From the IMG/VR virus record IMGVR_UViG_3300027123_000122, positions 1 to 47,445 of that record: a stretch of DNA of 47,445 nucleotides; one strand, written 5' to 3'. The notes under the pieces were generated by a model. That model saw only the letters and a program-made list of their open reading frames with translations. It did not search any database and was not told where the DNA came from. Position 1 is the first letter of the stretch, and every line of letters starts with the position of its first letter. This document shows positions 32,861 to 41,178 of the stretch, piece by piece. The position numbers and the translations under genes are program-made. This stretch comes from a virus.

Positions 32861-35080
32861 TCATGCACTAAAATCATAGAATAGTCCGGGAGCAGCACCC
32901 GTTCCTGCTGTAGCTCCTGCTGTTGGGAAAGTTGACGGCAGAGAACTATTATATGTATGTGTTGCATACAAATGGGTGGTCCAAGTTGTATTTGCAGAGC
33001 TTGCTGTACCTAATATATAGTGTGCTTGGTTCGTAGATAATCCTCTAATAACTGGTGCGCCATTAGAAACTACAGCAAGCCAGTATAATTGTCCGGGATT
33101 TAATGTATACTCAATATTCCAAGTTCGTTTTTGTGAGTTTGTAGTAGTGTCTAACTCTGCCGATGCTGATGCAACTAATGTATTTGGGTATAAATCAGCT
33201 TCTCCACCATTAGTGTACAAACCCATGATTGCAGAAGTACTAACTGCTCCTGTTGTGACATAAATTTCTATATCACTTATAGTAGAACCTCGTCTAGGTG
33301 ATACTAGTGGCATAGCATATAGTCTATTTGCAGTCATAGTGAAGGTGGTTAAAGTAACCCCAGTCATTAAACCTGCTGCATACCAAGCAGTGTAGTTAGT
33401 GGTTCCTGCCTTAGCAAAATCGTCAATTGATGCTTCCTCTAACCAAGTGTAATCAATTTTACCACTAGGTTTAGCCTTAGGTACATAATCTGCGGTTGCT
33501 GATGTACTTATGTTACTTGCAGTGATTGTGCCTGTTGCAACTAAATTACCTGTTGCAGAAACATTAGTTGCTTGTAAATTATTCGCTCCAACTACTTTTA
33601 CATTTCCAGTGTTAGTATATCTTTCATTAGTAATGTCGTAATAAAGAATTTCACCTCCATTCTTTGCTATCTCTGCTGGAGGAGCTTTAGTTGGGAAGGA
33701 GCCGTTTATACTACCATAAAATCTTAGTAAAGAGTCGGGAAGGAACGCTGGAACAACTGAATTTCCTGATACAACCAAAAATACACCAGTTGATAATCCA
33801 CTTACAATATAAGATCCACCAGCAGAAGTTCCTACAACTAAGTTAGTTGTGTTTCCAGTACCTTCTTGCTGTCCAATAATATTAACTGATTCTGCTCGTA
33901 AAATTTTATCTGTCCAAATGTATTGACCTAATGAACTACTATATGTGAATAGTTTATTATTATCTGCTGCCGTAGGAACTGTAGCAGAAACACTATTTAT
34001 TCCACTAGCATTCCAAGCAGCATCAGAGGGAGTATATCCAGAATCTTGAATAGTACCTGTGCTATTATTCCACTTTAATATCCTACCATCAGTTGTTGGA
34101 GGTGTAACTTTAAACCCTGCATCTCCTATGGTATTAGCGTCAGTCATTTTTAATAGACGATCTGACGCAGGTAAACTTATATCAAAACCAGCATCACTTA
34201 TAGAATTTACGCCATTCCATTTTACTATATTGTTAGTTACTCCAGTACCAGTTACACCAACATTATCAATCAATGTTGAAGGACACCACGCATTTATAGA
34301 AGAATTATAAACTAAAACTTGACCGCCTGAAGGTGTTGTTGGGCAAGCAGAAACACCTTGAATCTTGTCAGCATTCCACCCAGCATCAGTTCTTGAATAT
34401 CCTGAATCCACAGGAACATAATTTGTACTATCCCAACTTAAAATACGACCATTTGTGATTGTTGGTTCCCAGTTACCAATAGTATCAGAATCAGACCATT
34501 TAACTATTCTTCCAGTTGTTCCTGTGCCATCTATAGTTCCACCACCAATGATAACTGTAGATGGACACCATGCTCCTATGGATGAGTTATAAACAAACAT
34601 TTGCCCATTTAGTGGAACATCTGGACACGCTGAAACTCCTTGAATTTTATTCGCATTCCAACCAGAATCGGTTGGTTTTAAACCAGAATCCTCAGGTAAA
34701 AAAGTAGTACTATCCCAGCGTAAAATATTTCCGTCTGGTATGGTTGGTTCCCAATTACCTATAGTCTGTACACTATCCCAAGACGGTAATCTTCCTACAG
34801 TTCCTGTACCACTTACACCACCAGAACCTCCGCCACCACCTCCTCCTGCTGCCAAGGTGCTAGGACACCATTCAGATCCATTATAAACTAAAACTTGCCC
34901 AGACGAAGGATCATTTGTGCAGACAGGAATATCTTGTAAAGCACTAGCATTCCATTTAGCTACTGTATTAGAAATCTGTAAATACTGTTCTGGAATAGAG
35001 TCTGAAGTGGTTATCTCTTTAAAATGAGATACATTGTCGAACCCGTCTCTGCCTAAACCTATTGGAAGAAAATCACTCAT
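32861..35080 (-). CDS. Tail fibre protein with cysteine-containing repeats
   Basis: A 739-residue fibre. Residues 1-60 (SDFLPIGLGRDGFDNVSHFK, later EQYLQISNTVAKWNASALQ) match the N-terminus of the other fibre in this module, indicating a common attachment domain. After a glycine run (GGGGGGGSGG) come about three units with KIQGVSACP, GQVLVYNSS and AWCPST cores, then a segment shared with the larger fibre (VPAFLPDSLLRFYGS, APPAEIAKNGGEILYY). The C-terminal part (about 560-739) is different from the other fibre and is likely the receptor-binding tip. The start has a ribosome-binding site (AAAAGGTAAC). It probably forms trimers and is expressed late. Confidence 0.75.
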   Translation of the reverse strand: MSDFLPIGLGRDGFDNVSHFKEITTSDSIPEQYLQISNTVAKWNASALQDIPVCTNDPSSGQVLVYNGSEWCPSTLAAGGGGGGGSGGVSGTGTVGRLPSWDSVQTIGNWEPTIPDGNILRWDSTTFLPEDSGLKPTDSGWNANKIQGVSACPDVPLNGQMFVYNSSIGAWCPSTVIIGGGTIDGTGTTGRIVKWSDSDTIGNWEPTITNGRILSWDSTNYVPVDSGYSRTDAGWNADKIQGVSACPTTPSGGQVLVYNSSINAWCPSTLIDNVGVTGTGVTNNIVKWNGVNSISDAGFDISLPASDRLLKMTDANTIGDAGFKVTPPTTDGRILKWNNSTGTIQDSGYTPSDAAWNASGINSVSATVPTAADNNKLFTYSSSLGQYIWTDKILRAESVNIIGQQEGTGNTTNLVVGTSAGGSYIVSGLSTGVFLVVSGNSVVPAFLPDSLLRFYGSINGSFPTKAPPAEIAKNGGEILYYDITNERYTNTGNVKVVGANNLQATNVSATGNLVATGTITASNISTSATADYVPKAKPSGKIDYTWLEEASIDDFAKAGTTNYTAWYAAGLMTGVTLTTFTMTANRLYAMPLVSPRRGSTISDIEIYVTTGAVSTSAIMGLYTNGGEADLYPNTLVASASAELDTTTNSQKRTWNIEYTLNPGQLYWLAVVSNGAPVIRGLSTNQAHYILGTASSANTTWTTHLYATHTYNSSLPSTFPTAGATAGTGAAPGLFYDFSA

Positions 35081-35104
35081 ATAGTTACCTTTTTATTATT
35101 ATAG

Positions 35105-35278
35105 TTAAGTCCAAGATCCCCCAACATTTAGATATGGTTTAGCATAAACATAAGAACCTAATTCATTTCTGTAGCTAGTACATAGTCTCCAATTACCATT
35201 ATCCTTAATCCAAAAAAAGGTAATACCTTGTAATGGTGCAGGAGGTGTTTGATTACTAAGTAGTACTAATAATGACAT
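35105..35278 (-). CDS. Very small fibre-module protein
   Basis: A 57-residue gene (peptide start MSLLVLLSNQTPPAPLQGIT; later FFWIKDNGNWRLCTSYRNEL, ending in NVGGSWT). The sequence looks like a single compact beta domain with an aromatic-rich core (FFWIKDNGNW). It begins 3 nt after the stop of the next small gene, so coupling is likely, but there is no visible ribosome-binding site. Its position between fibre genes suggests a fibre-tip or structural accessory. The frame stays open and is flanked tightly on both sides, which supports it as real. Confidence 0.55.
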   Translation of the reverse strand: MSLLVLLSNQTPPAPLQGITFFWIKDNGNWRLCTSYRNELGSYVYAKPYLNVGGSWT

Positions 35279-35281
35279 ATA

Positions 35282-35446
35282 TTATATGTGTGGTCTTAAA
35301 ATAGTTAGAGATGTTTCTGTTTCGCTTATCTCCATTTCGTATCTATTATATGCATCTAAATCACCTTCTGCATAAGCAGCGGTTTTTAGAGTTTGTAGAT
35401 AAGTTACCCTCTTTTCAAGTATCTCTATAATTTGTGAAACATTCAT
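35282..35446 (-). CDS. Small coiled-coil protein of the fibre module
   Basis: A 54-residue helical protein, MNVSQIIEILEKRVTYLQTL followed by AYAEGDLDAYNRYEMEISET and ending LTILRPHI. The hydrophobic spacing suggests a coiled-coil hairpin. The ATG lies 1 nt beyond the stop of the upstream structural gene, and the following 57-residue gene starts 3 nt after its end, an arrangement of coupled translation. Function unknown; a small assembly helper for the adjacent structural proteins is plausible. Confidence 0.6.
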   Translation of the reverse strand: MNVSQIIEILEKRVTYLQTLKTAAYAEGDLDAYNRYEMEISETETSLTILRPHI

Positions 35447-35447
35447 A

Positions 35448-36881
35448 TTAGATCACCATCATCCTTAACATTACTGTAGAAGTATTCAAAAGCATGTAAA
35501 GATATTTTATTTTAGTCGCACCATCTTCGTAATCTATGTCGAAGAAAGTATCTCCTAGTACTGCTGCACCTTGAGTATACAGCATTGAAGTTAATCCATC
35601 CATGGCAGAATTTGGAATATCATATCGGAAGAATCTACCAGTGGCCTCTTTCTGAATATAAATATACTCACCGCCATCGTAATTATATTTTGTACCTGTA
35701 GTAAAGGTTTCCGTGTTCGGTGAGTATGTTACTGCGTTTGTCCAACTGTTAGCTGCAATGTCGTAATAGTCTACAACACCACCACCGCCACCACGGAACG
35801 AATAAATTCGTCTACCATTTATTATTGCGGATTCACTAGTCCACCTAGTATCTGTAGATCCATAAATCCAGTGAGCGGACATACCTGTTCCCGGTGCTGC
35901 TGCTCTAGCTACTCCCGGAGTTAATGTAGACCAAGTGTTTGCTGATATAGAATATCTGTAAAGCGTAACTGCGTTATTACCCATCCAATATAAGAAATCA
36001 TCATTACCCGTTATTTTATAAACTGAATCTGTACTTGGGTTGGTAGTCCAAGTAGCCACAGTAATACTAGTAGCATCATTTGCAGTAATAGATCTTATTT
36101 GTCCTGCACCTGTTCCACTAGCAATCAATACTTGTGAGTTTACCCATTGACTAGTAGTCCAAGATTTTGTATTGTTTTGTAGCGTAGTTGCTGTTCCACC
36201 AGTAGCAGTACCACTAGCAAATACTACAAAATTTTCATCCATAAATGAAGGGGTTGCAACTAATTTGCCATCTGTACCGCCGTTAGCTGGATTTTGAGCT
36301 AGTGATTGATATGAGTTAGTGGCTAAATCATAAGATTTAAATGTGGTAGCTGCTGCTGTACCTGCAATTAATAAGAACCACTTAGGTGTTAATAATCTAT
36401 AAACAGAAGTGTTATCAAATGGAGATGCTTCTGCTCCAACAAAAGTTATTACAGCGTTAGATCCTATTGTGTTGTATGCAATCTCTTTTATTTTACCTGC
36501 ATTGGTTCCTGTGATAAATTGAACACAATAACCCTTCATATCTCTAGCCAATGTTTGGTTAGTGGTTATTGATGTTGTAGTTCCCGCAGTTGCAGTAAGA
36601 GATGCGGCGGCTGTAGTTGTTCCTGTTGACCATGCCGCACAAGTTGCTACTGATCCAGCACCGAATGTGCCACCAAAAGACGGGTTAGCAAGAGCAACAT
36701 AACCATCTTCATATGGGTTGTACAAATACAAAGTAGTACCGTTAACCCAATAAAGTTGTCTTTGGTTGTGGTGTCTTGATGAAGCAATCAAAGATCCAGC
36801 AGCAGTAGCCACGGGCGCGGGAGTACAGAACTCCCATCTCTTCATGTCCAATATTTTTCTATTTCCATTAGTTGTTGTCAT
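35448..36881 (-). CDS. Beta-propeller-like minor structural protein
   Basis: A 477-residue protein with repeated blocks that suggest a kelch-like propeller: NQRQLYWVNGTTLYLYNPYE, FKSYDLATNSYQSL, YRYSISANTWSTL, VDYYDIAANSW. Each has a D/N-x-x-x-N-x-(W/Y) turn as in kelch blades. Two other related segments (GTNAGKIKEIAYN and GTGAGQIRSITAND) form a second internal repeat. No catalytic residues are identifiable. It may bind host surface glycans or serve as an adhesin on the particle. The start follows the upstream stop by one base, with GGTGA as a possible weak ribosome-binding site. Confidence 0.6.
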   Translation of the reverse strand: MTTTNGNRKILDMKRWEFCTPAPVATAAGSLIASSRHHNQRQLYWVNGTTLYLYNPYEDGYVALANPSFGGTFGAGSVATCAAWSTGTTTAAASLTATAGTTTSITTNQTLARDMKGYCVQFITGTNAGKIKEIAYNTIGSNAVITFVGAEASPFDNTSVYRLLTPKWFLLIAGTAAATTFKSYDLATNSYQSLAQNPANGGTDGKLVATPSFMDENFVVFASGTATGGTATTLQNNTKSWTTSQWVNSQVLIASGTGAGQIRSITANDATSITVATWTTNPSTDSVYKITGNDDFLYWMGNNAVTLYRYSISANTWSTLTPGVARAAAPGTGMSAHWIYGSTDTRWTSESAIINGRRIYSFRGGGGGVVDYYDIAANSWTNAVTYSPNTETFTTGTKYNYDGGEYIYIQKEATGRFFRYDIPNSAMDGLTSMLYTQGAAVLGDTFFDIDYEDGATKIKYLYMLLNTSTVMLRMMVI

Positions 36882-36882
36882 A

Positions 36883-37386
36883 TCATGTCACCGTTATATT
36901 TCTTCTTAATCCTTGTGCTGCAATGCACATTAAAGCAGGCACTTGATCTACTGCTATAATACCACCCATTTGAGTTTGGTTTGTTGTTGTGGCTACAGTT
37001 GTTACAGTACCCACGGTGGTTACTGTGCTCAAAGTTGGTAATGAAGTTATTGCCACATTGGATCCCGTTTCAATGTTAACTCTCATTCTACCTGTAGAAT
37101 CAGGTAGAACTTGTCCAACAGTTCTATTTAAAGATTGGACAGCCATCCGAAGAGCTTCTATTGCCTCTACAAGCTCTCCTGTTTCTTGTGTAGTTACCGT
37201 TCCTGTAGTAGAACTAACTGCTATAGGAGCGGTTAGGGTTGCTGGCATAGGATTAGATGTTGATATATCAGTAGCAGTGCCGTCTGCTCCTATGCCTATT
37301 TTAACTCGTTGATGCAGTACACCACCAATCTCATCTGCTGCGATTGTGGCTCCTGTTCCCGGTGTGTATCCAATATTATCTGCCAT
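36883..37386 (-). CDS. Conserved-looking minor structural protein
   Basis: A 167-residue protein rich in Thr/Val with the motif DEIGGVLHQRVKIGIGADGT followed by ATDIS, a pattern I associate with small structural proteins of many tailed phages. A central helix (ETGELVEAIEALRMAVQSLN) precedes Thr/Val repeats (STVTTVGTVTTVATTT). The C-terminus is hydrophobic. The ribosome-binding site AAAGGAT supports the ATG. Its role is unknown; it lies in the fibre module between two beta-rich proteins. Confidence 0.6.
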   Translation of the reverse strand: MADNIGYTPGTGATIAADEIGGVLHQRVKIGIGADGTATDISTSNPMPATLTAPIAVSSTTGTVTTQETGELVEAIEALRMAVQSLNRTVGQVLPDSTGRMRVNIETGSNVAITSLPTLSTVTTVGTVTTVATTTNQTQMGGIIAVDQVPALMCIAAQGLRRNITVT

Positions 37387-37414
37387 AATTTAATCCTTTA
37401 TATTATATAGGTTA

Positions 37415-37798
37415 TTAGTCAATATATATACTACCAGTTCCAACTGTAGCTCCACCATCAGAATTATTTATTACTTGGTATGATACACCACCACCCAATC
37501 CAGTATAAAATCTAAATTTAAGAGTATCATTGTTTTGTACTGAGAATGTACTTTGTGTATTTGTATTTACTTCTGGTCCTCCATTTAAAATATAGTAAAA
37601 TGAACCGACCTCAAAACTAAAATTTACAGTTAAACTTATAGTGGTATTTATTCCTGTTACGGTTACTAAATTAGAATCAGTAGGGCTAGGTCCTAAAGTA
37701 TCTCCAAAAACCATAGTATTAGGAGTTACATCACCACCACCTCCACCAGTAGCTTTCTTAGCTAGTACTCCAATCTTATACGCCATTCCACCAAACAT
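37415..37798 (-). CDS. Small Gly-rich structural protein after the large fibre
   Basis: 127 residues from the ATG at 37798, chosen because AGGAGG lies 12 nt upstream and because this ATG shares its last bases with the fibre stop (TAATG). An upstream in-frame start would read 33 nt into the fibre gene. After a short basic N-terminus (MAYKIGVLAKKATGGGGGDV) the chain is beta-rich (LVTVTGINTTISLTVNFSFE, SYQVINNSDGG) and resembles a single jelly-roll-like domain. It may be a fibre-tip or adapter protein partnered with the preceding fibre. No family recognised. Confidence 0.6.
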   Translation of the reverse strand: MFGGMAYKIGVLAKKATGGGGGDVTPNTMVFGDTLGPSPTDSNLVTVTGINTTISLTVNFSFEVGSFYYILNGGPEVNTNTQSTFSVQNNDTLKFRFYTGLGGGVSYQVINNSDGGATVGTGSIYID

Positions 37799-40700
37799 TA
37801 GAAGTTTTGACCTCCTGTAAATCCGTACCAAGTTGTTCCGTTATCAGGTGATAAGAAACTTAGTATATCTACTTTATTGTTTGTGCTAGTTAAAGTTGGT
37901 CCTGTACCACTAGGCCATTTTACAGATGCAGGCCAAGAAATAGTTCTTGCTGTGCCATCAGCAGTTAAAATTAATGTAAAGCCTTGTGCTGTATTAGTTC
38001 TAGGATCGGGATTGCTTATCGTTAGAGTGCTGATGTTAGAGTTAAGTGATACTGTAAACACTTGAGAGTTAGTAAGATCAAGAGTAAGAGCACTTGACGA
38101 TATTGTAGGTGCTGATTTCTTTTCTGAATAATCTGTTAGTCGTGTTGAGCTTACATCACCACTAGCAGCAGTTAACATACCTGTCACATCAAACCCAGCA
38201 GGAGCTTGTCTTGCATTTAGTGCAGAGGTAGCACTTGTTGCATTCAAAGCTAGCGTTGCGCTTGTAGCTTGATAGGCTAATGTAGCACTTGTTGCATTTG
38301 TAGCGTACAAGGCAGATGTTGCACTAGTAGCATAAGTCCAGACCAAAGTTCCTGATGGTAAGTTGTAATAATTAGTTGCAGATACAGATGGAACTTGTAA
38401 AGCTACTACATCTGTTTGTAAGTAAATATCACCATCTGACCCACCCGTGGGAACACCACTACCATAAGTGTATGCAAACAATGCAGCAGATGCAGTCCAA
38501 ACAGAACCATTGTACATTAGTGCTTGTCCTGCTGTAGGAACTAATGTAGCTGATAATGGTGATCCTCTTAGAGAGGATGCGTCTGCTATTCCACCACCTC
38601 CACCACCTGTATTATCTGTTCCGGGAACCCAAGCACTAAGTGTGGAATTATATTTTAAAACTTGATCATTAGATGGAGCTACTGCGGATATATCATACCC
38701 TTGTAATTTATTAGCATTCCAAATAGCTATACCAGATGGTAGATTTAAGTAACTCGTAGCTGATACAGATCCAAACTTACCTTGACCAGAGACATTGACA
38801 GCTTGCACATTTGTAAATGTACTTGTAGCTGTGCTGTAACTAATCAAATCACCATTAAGTAAACTTGAAGTTAAATCAAATCCAGCAATATCATTAACAT
38901 GTATTGGATTTTCTACATCTATCAGAATAGAACCATTTATAGCTTGTTTTCTAGTTACAATACCTAAGAATACTTCATCATATGGAGAAGAAGGTTTTAC
39001 ATTAGTGAATCCACCACTTGGAGCTAAATATAGTTGATCTCCTTCATTAAATGCATTTGTATCAAATTTGTATAGTGTTCCCTTAGTAAGAACATGGCCG
39101 AATTCACCATTTGGAATGCTATGTTCTACTACACCAATACACTTAGACAGACTACCGTTTGGAGCTTCAGGCACATGGTTATTAGCTGCTGATACTGCTC
39201 CGATTAAAACATTGTCACCTGTAGCTCCGGTTACTCTTACAGGAGTTCCCTTAGCTAATGTAGATCCAGTGCTATTTTTGGCTACTACTACAACACCATA
39301 AGCTCTGTCATAATCTAAAGAATACCAATTAGTTCCGTTAGATATTACAGTAACAGACTCTGTTGGATCGTACAAACGAACTGTATTTGTCGCAGTTTGT
39401 AATGTTGCACCTGACAATGTAACTGATCTATAAGATCCACCATCATCAACCTTAGATACTGTTATTTTTTTATCAGGGAACGCAGATGCATCAGGAAGAT
39501 ATAGTGTTACTGATGTTGTAGTTGTGTTAACTAAAAATGTATCGAAACCACCGTTTATATTTACTGTAGTTGTTGTTGCACTATCAACTGCTGATACATA
39601 AGGTCTGATGTTTCTGTAATTTGTCGCTGAAACTGTTGCTGCACTAACAGTTTGGAAGTAAAACGCTGCATTGGCCGAGTCACCAGAGGCATTAATATAA
39701 TTTGCATTTAGTGTTGCCAAATCCCAGTGAACAGCAGAAGCAATGTGATTATTGACCAACGAGCTTAATGCACTATTAGTTGCAGAAAGCACATATTGTG
39801 GGTGATCATTGTCACCTAGACCTAATATTACTCCGTGATCAATTTCTGCTTGTGTAAAGTGAACAGATGCGCTAGCTATGTGATTTGTTACTAATGAACT
39901 TAACGCGCTGTTAGTCGCAGATAGAACATACTGAGGGTGATCATTATCTGCTAATCCTAGTATACCGCCGTGATCAATTTGCGCTTGAGTAAAGTGTACT
40001 GATGCACTCGCAATGTGATTATCTACAAGTGAGCTTAATGAACTATTAGTTGATGACAATACATACTGAGGGTGGTCGTTATCGGCTAATCCTAGTATTA
40101 CACCGTGATCAATTTGTGCTTGTGTAAAGTGTACTGTACTAGAAGCAATGTGATTGGAAACTGTAGAGCTTAATGCACTATTAGTTGCAGAAAGCACATA
40201 CTGTGGGTGATCGTTATCGTTAAGACCTAATATGCTTCCGTGATCAATTTGTGCTTGTGTGAAGTGTACAGACGCGCTTGCAATGTGATTATCTACAAGT
40301 GAACTTAATGAACTGTTAGTTGATGATAAAACATATTGAGGGTGATCATTATCTGCTAATCCAGTTAAGGCTCCATGGTCTGTAACAATACTAGATGCAG
40401 TCCATACAGATCCATCATAAACTAAATATTGATTAACGGCAGGTGTTAAATTAGCCGATACTGGCGATCCCTGTAAAGCAGAAGCATTCCATTTTGCAGT
40501 AGTATTTCCAATGTTTAAATAATTTGTTGCAGAAACATTGGTAGCAGAAACATTAATTGCTTGTAAACTATTTGTTCCTATTATTTTTAAATCACCAGTA
40601 TTAGTATACCTGTTATTTGTTATATCGTAATAAAGAACTTCACCACCATTCTTTGCTACTTCTGCTGGTGGAGCTTTGGTTGGATAACTACCATTTGCAC

Positions 40701-41163
40701 CAAAGAATCTTAATAATGAATCTGGGAGGAATGCGGGAACTAGTCCAGTTCCAGATGCAACATAAAAACTTCCCGGAGGCATTGCACTTGTACTACTAAC
40801 TGAAAGTAGTACCCCGTCATTACTAACAAAGATTTGCCTAACCTGTTGAGCACTAGGATCTAAAACAACTCCAGTGTTTCCTGAATTACCTATCTGGGTT
40901 AAAGATACTGTTTGTGCATCAACAGATAATGTAGATGGAACCCAAGCACTAACAGAAGAAGAGTAAACTAAAGTGTGCCCCTGCTCGGGAGATAGAGAAG
41001 AAACTAGTACACCCTGAATAGAGCTAGCATTCCATTTTGCTACTGTATTTGATGAAACTTGTAAATAAGACTCTGGAATCTTGTCAGATAATGAGATTTC
41101 CTGCAAATGGGTTACAGAACCATTTGCATTTTTACCAAGTTTTATTGGGAGGAAATCAGCCAT
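37798..41163 (-). CDS. Large tail fibre with DHPQY repeats
   Basis: A 1121-residue long fibre. Residues 1-60 (ADFLPIKLGKNANGSVTHLQ, then ESYLQVSSNTVAKWNASSIQ) are the attachment domain shared with the other fibre. From about 262 to 486 are five 45-residue units of the form DHGxILGLxDNDHPQYVLS followed by NHIASASVHFTQAQI, well known from phage fibres. A segment near 140-210 (VPAFLPDSLLRFFGANGSY) is also shared with the other fibre. A short Gly linker (TGGGGGGIAD) lies near residue 860. The C-terminus (TISWPASVKWPSG, then WYGFTGGQNF) is a familiar fibre tip domain. Trimeric, host-recognising, late-expressed. Confidence 0.85.
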   Translation of the reverse strand: MADFLPIKLGKNANGSVTHLQEISLSDKIPESYLQVSSNTVAKWNASSIQGVLVSSLSPEQGHTLVYSSSVSAWVPSTLSVDAQTVSLTQIGNSGNTGVVLDPSAQQVRQIFVSNDGVLLSVSSTSAMPPGSFYVASGTGLVPAFLPDSLLRFFGANGSYPTKAPPAEVAKNGGEVLYYDITNNRYTNTGDLKIIGTNSLQAINVSATNVSATNYLNIGNTTAKWNASALQGSPVSANLTPAVNQYLVYDGSVWTASSIVTDHGALTGLADNDHPQYVLSSTNSSLSSLVDNHIASASVHFTQAQIDHGSILGLNDNDHPQYVLSATNSALSSTVSNHIASSTVHFTQAQIDHGVILGLADNDHPQYVLSSTNSSLSSLVDNHIASASVHFTQAQIDHGGILGLADNDHPQYVLSATNSALSSLVTNHIASASVHFTQAEIDHGVILGLGDNDHPQYVLSATNSALSSLVNNHIASAVHWDLATLNANYINASGDSANAAFYFQTVSAATVSATNYRNIRPYVSAVDSATTTTVNINGGFDTFLVNTTTTSVTLYLPDASAFPDKKITVSKVDDGGSYRSVTLSGATLQTATNTVRLYDPTESVTVISNGTNWYSLDYDRAYGVVVVAKNSTGSTLAKGTPVRVTGATGDNVLIGAVSAANNHVPEAPNGSLSKCIGVVEHSIPNGEFGHVLTKGTLYKFDTNAFNEGDQLYLAPSGGFTNVKPSSPYDEVFLGIVTRKQAINGSILIDVENPIHVNDIAGFDLTSSLLNGDLISYSTATSTFTNVQAVNVSGQGKFGSVSATSYLNLPSGIAIWNANKLQGYDISAVAPSNDQVLKYNSTLSAWVPGTDNTGGGGGGIADASSLRGSPLSATLVPTAGQALMYNGSVWTASAALFAYTYGSGVPTGGSDGDIYLQTDVVALQVPSVSATNYYNLPSGTLVWTYATSATSALYATNATSATLAYQATSATLALNATSATSALNARQAPAGFDVTGMLTAASGDVSSTRLTDYSEKKSAPTISSSALTLDLTNSQVFTVSLNSNISTLTISNPDPRTNTAQGFTLILTADGTARTISWPASVKWPSGTGPTLTSTNNKVDILSFLSPDNGTTWYGFTGGQNF
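39706..40380 (-). repeat. Five tandem 135-bp repeats coding fibre units
   Basis: Five head-to-tail copies of a 135-bp unit encode 45 residues each, with the DNDHPQYVLS core and NHIAS..VHFTQA helix or strand. Units are close but not identical at the DNA level, with different synonymous codons in places, so the array is old or has recombined with other copies rather than being a fresh duplication. Such arrays allow fibre length to change by unequal recombination. Confidence 0.85.
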
Positions 41164-41178
41164 TCATACACCTTAGTA

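Noticed and set aside
39706-40380. Regularly spaced repeats that could suggest a CRISPR array
   Set aside because: The 135-bp units are contiguous and encode fibre repeats in frame; there are no spacers.
37798-41163. Diversity-generating retroelement acting on fibre tips
   Set aside because: No reverse transcriptase or template repeat is visible, and fibre tips show no run of AAY-type variable codons.
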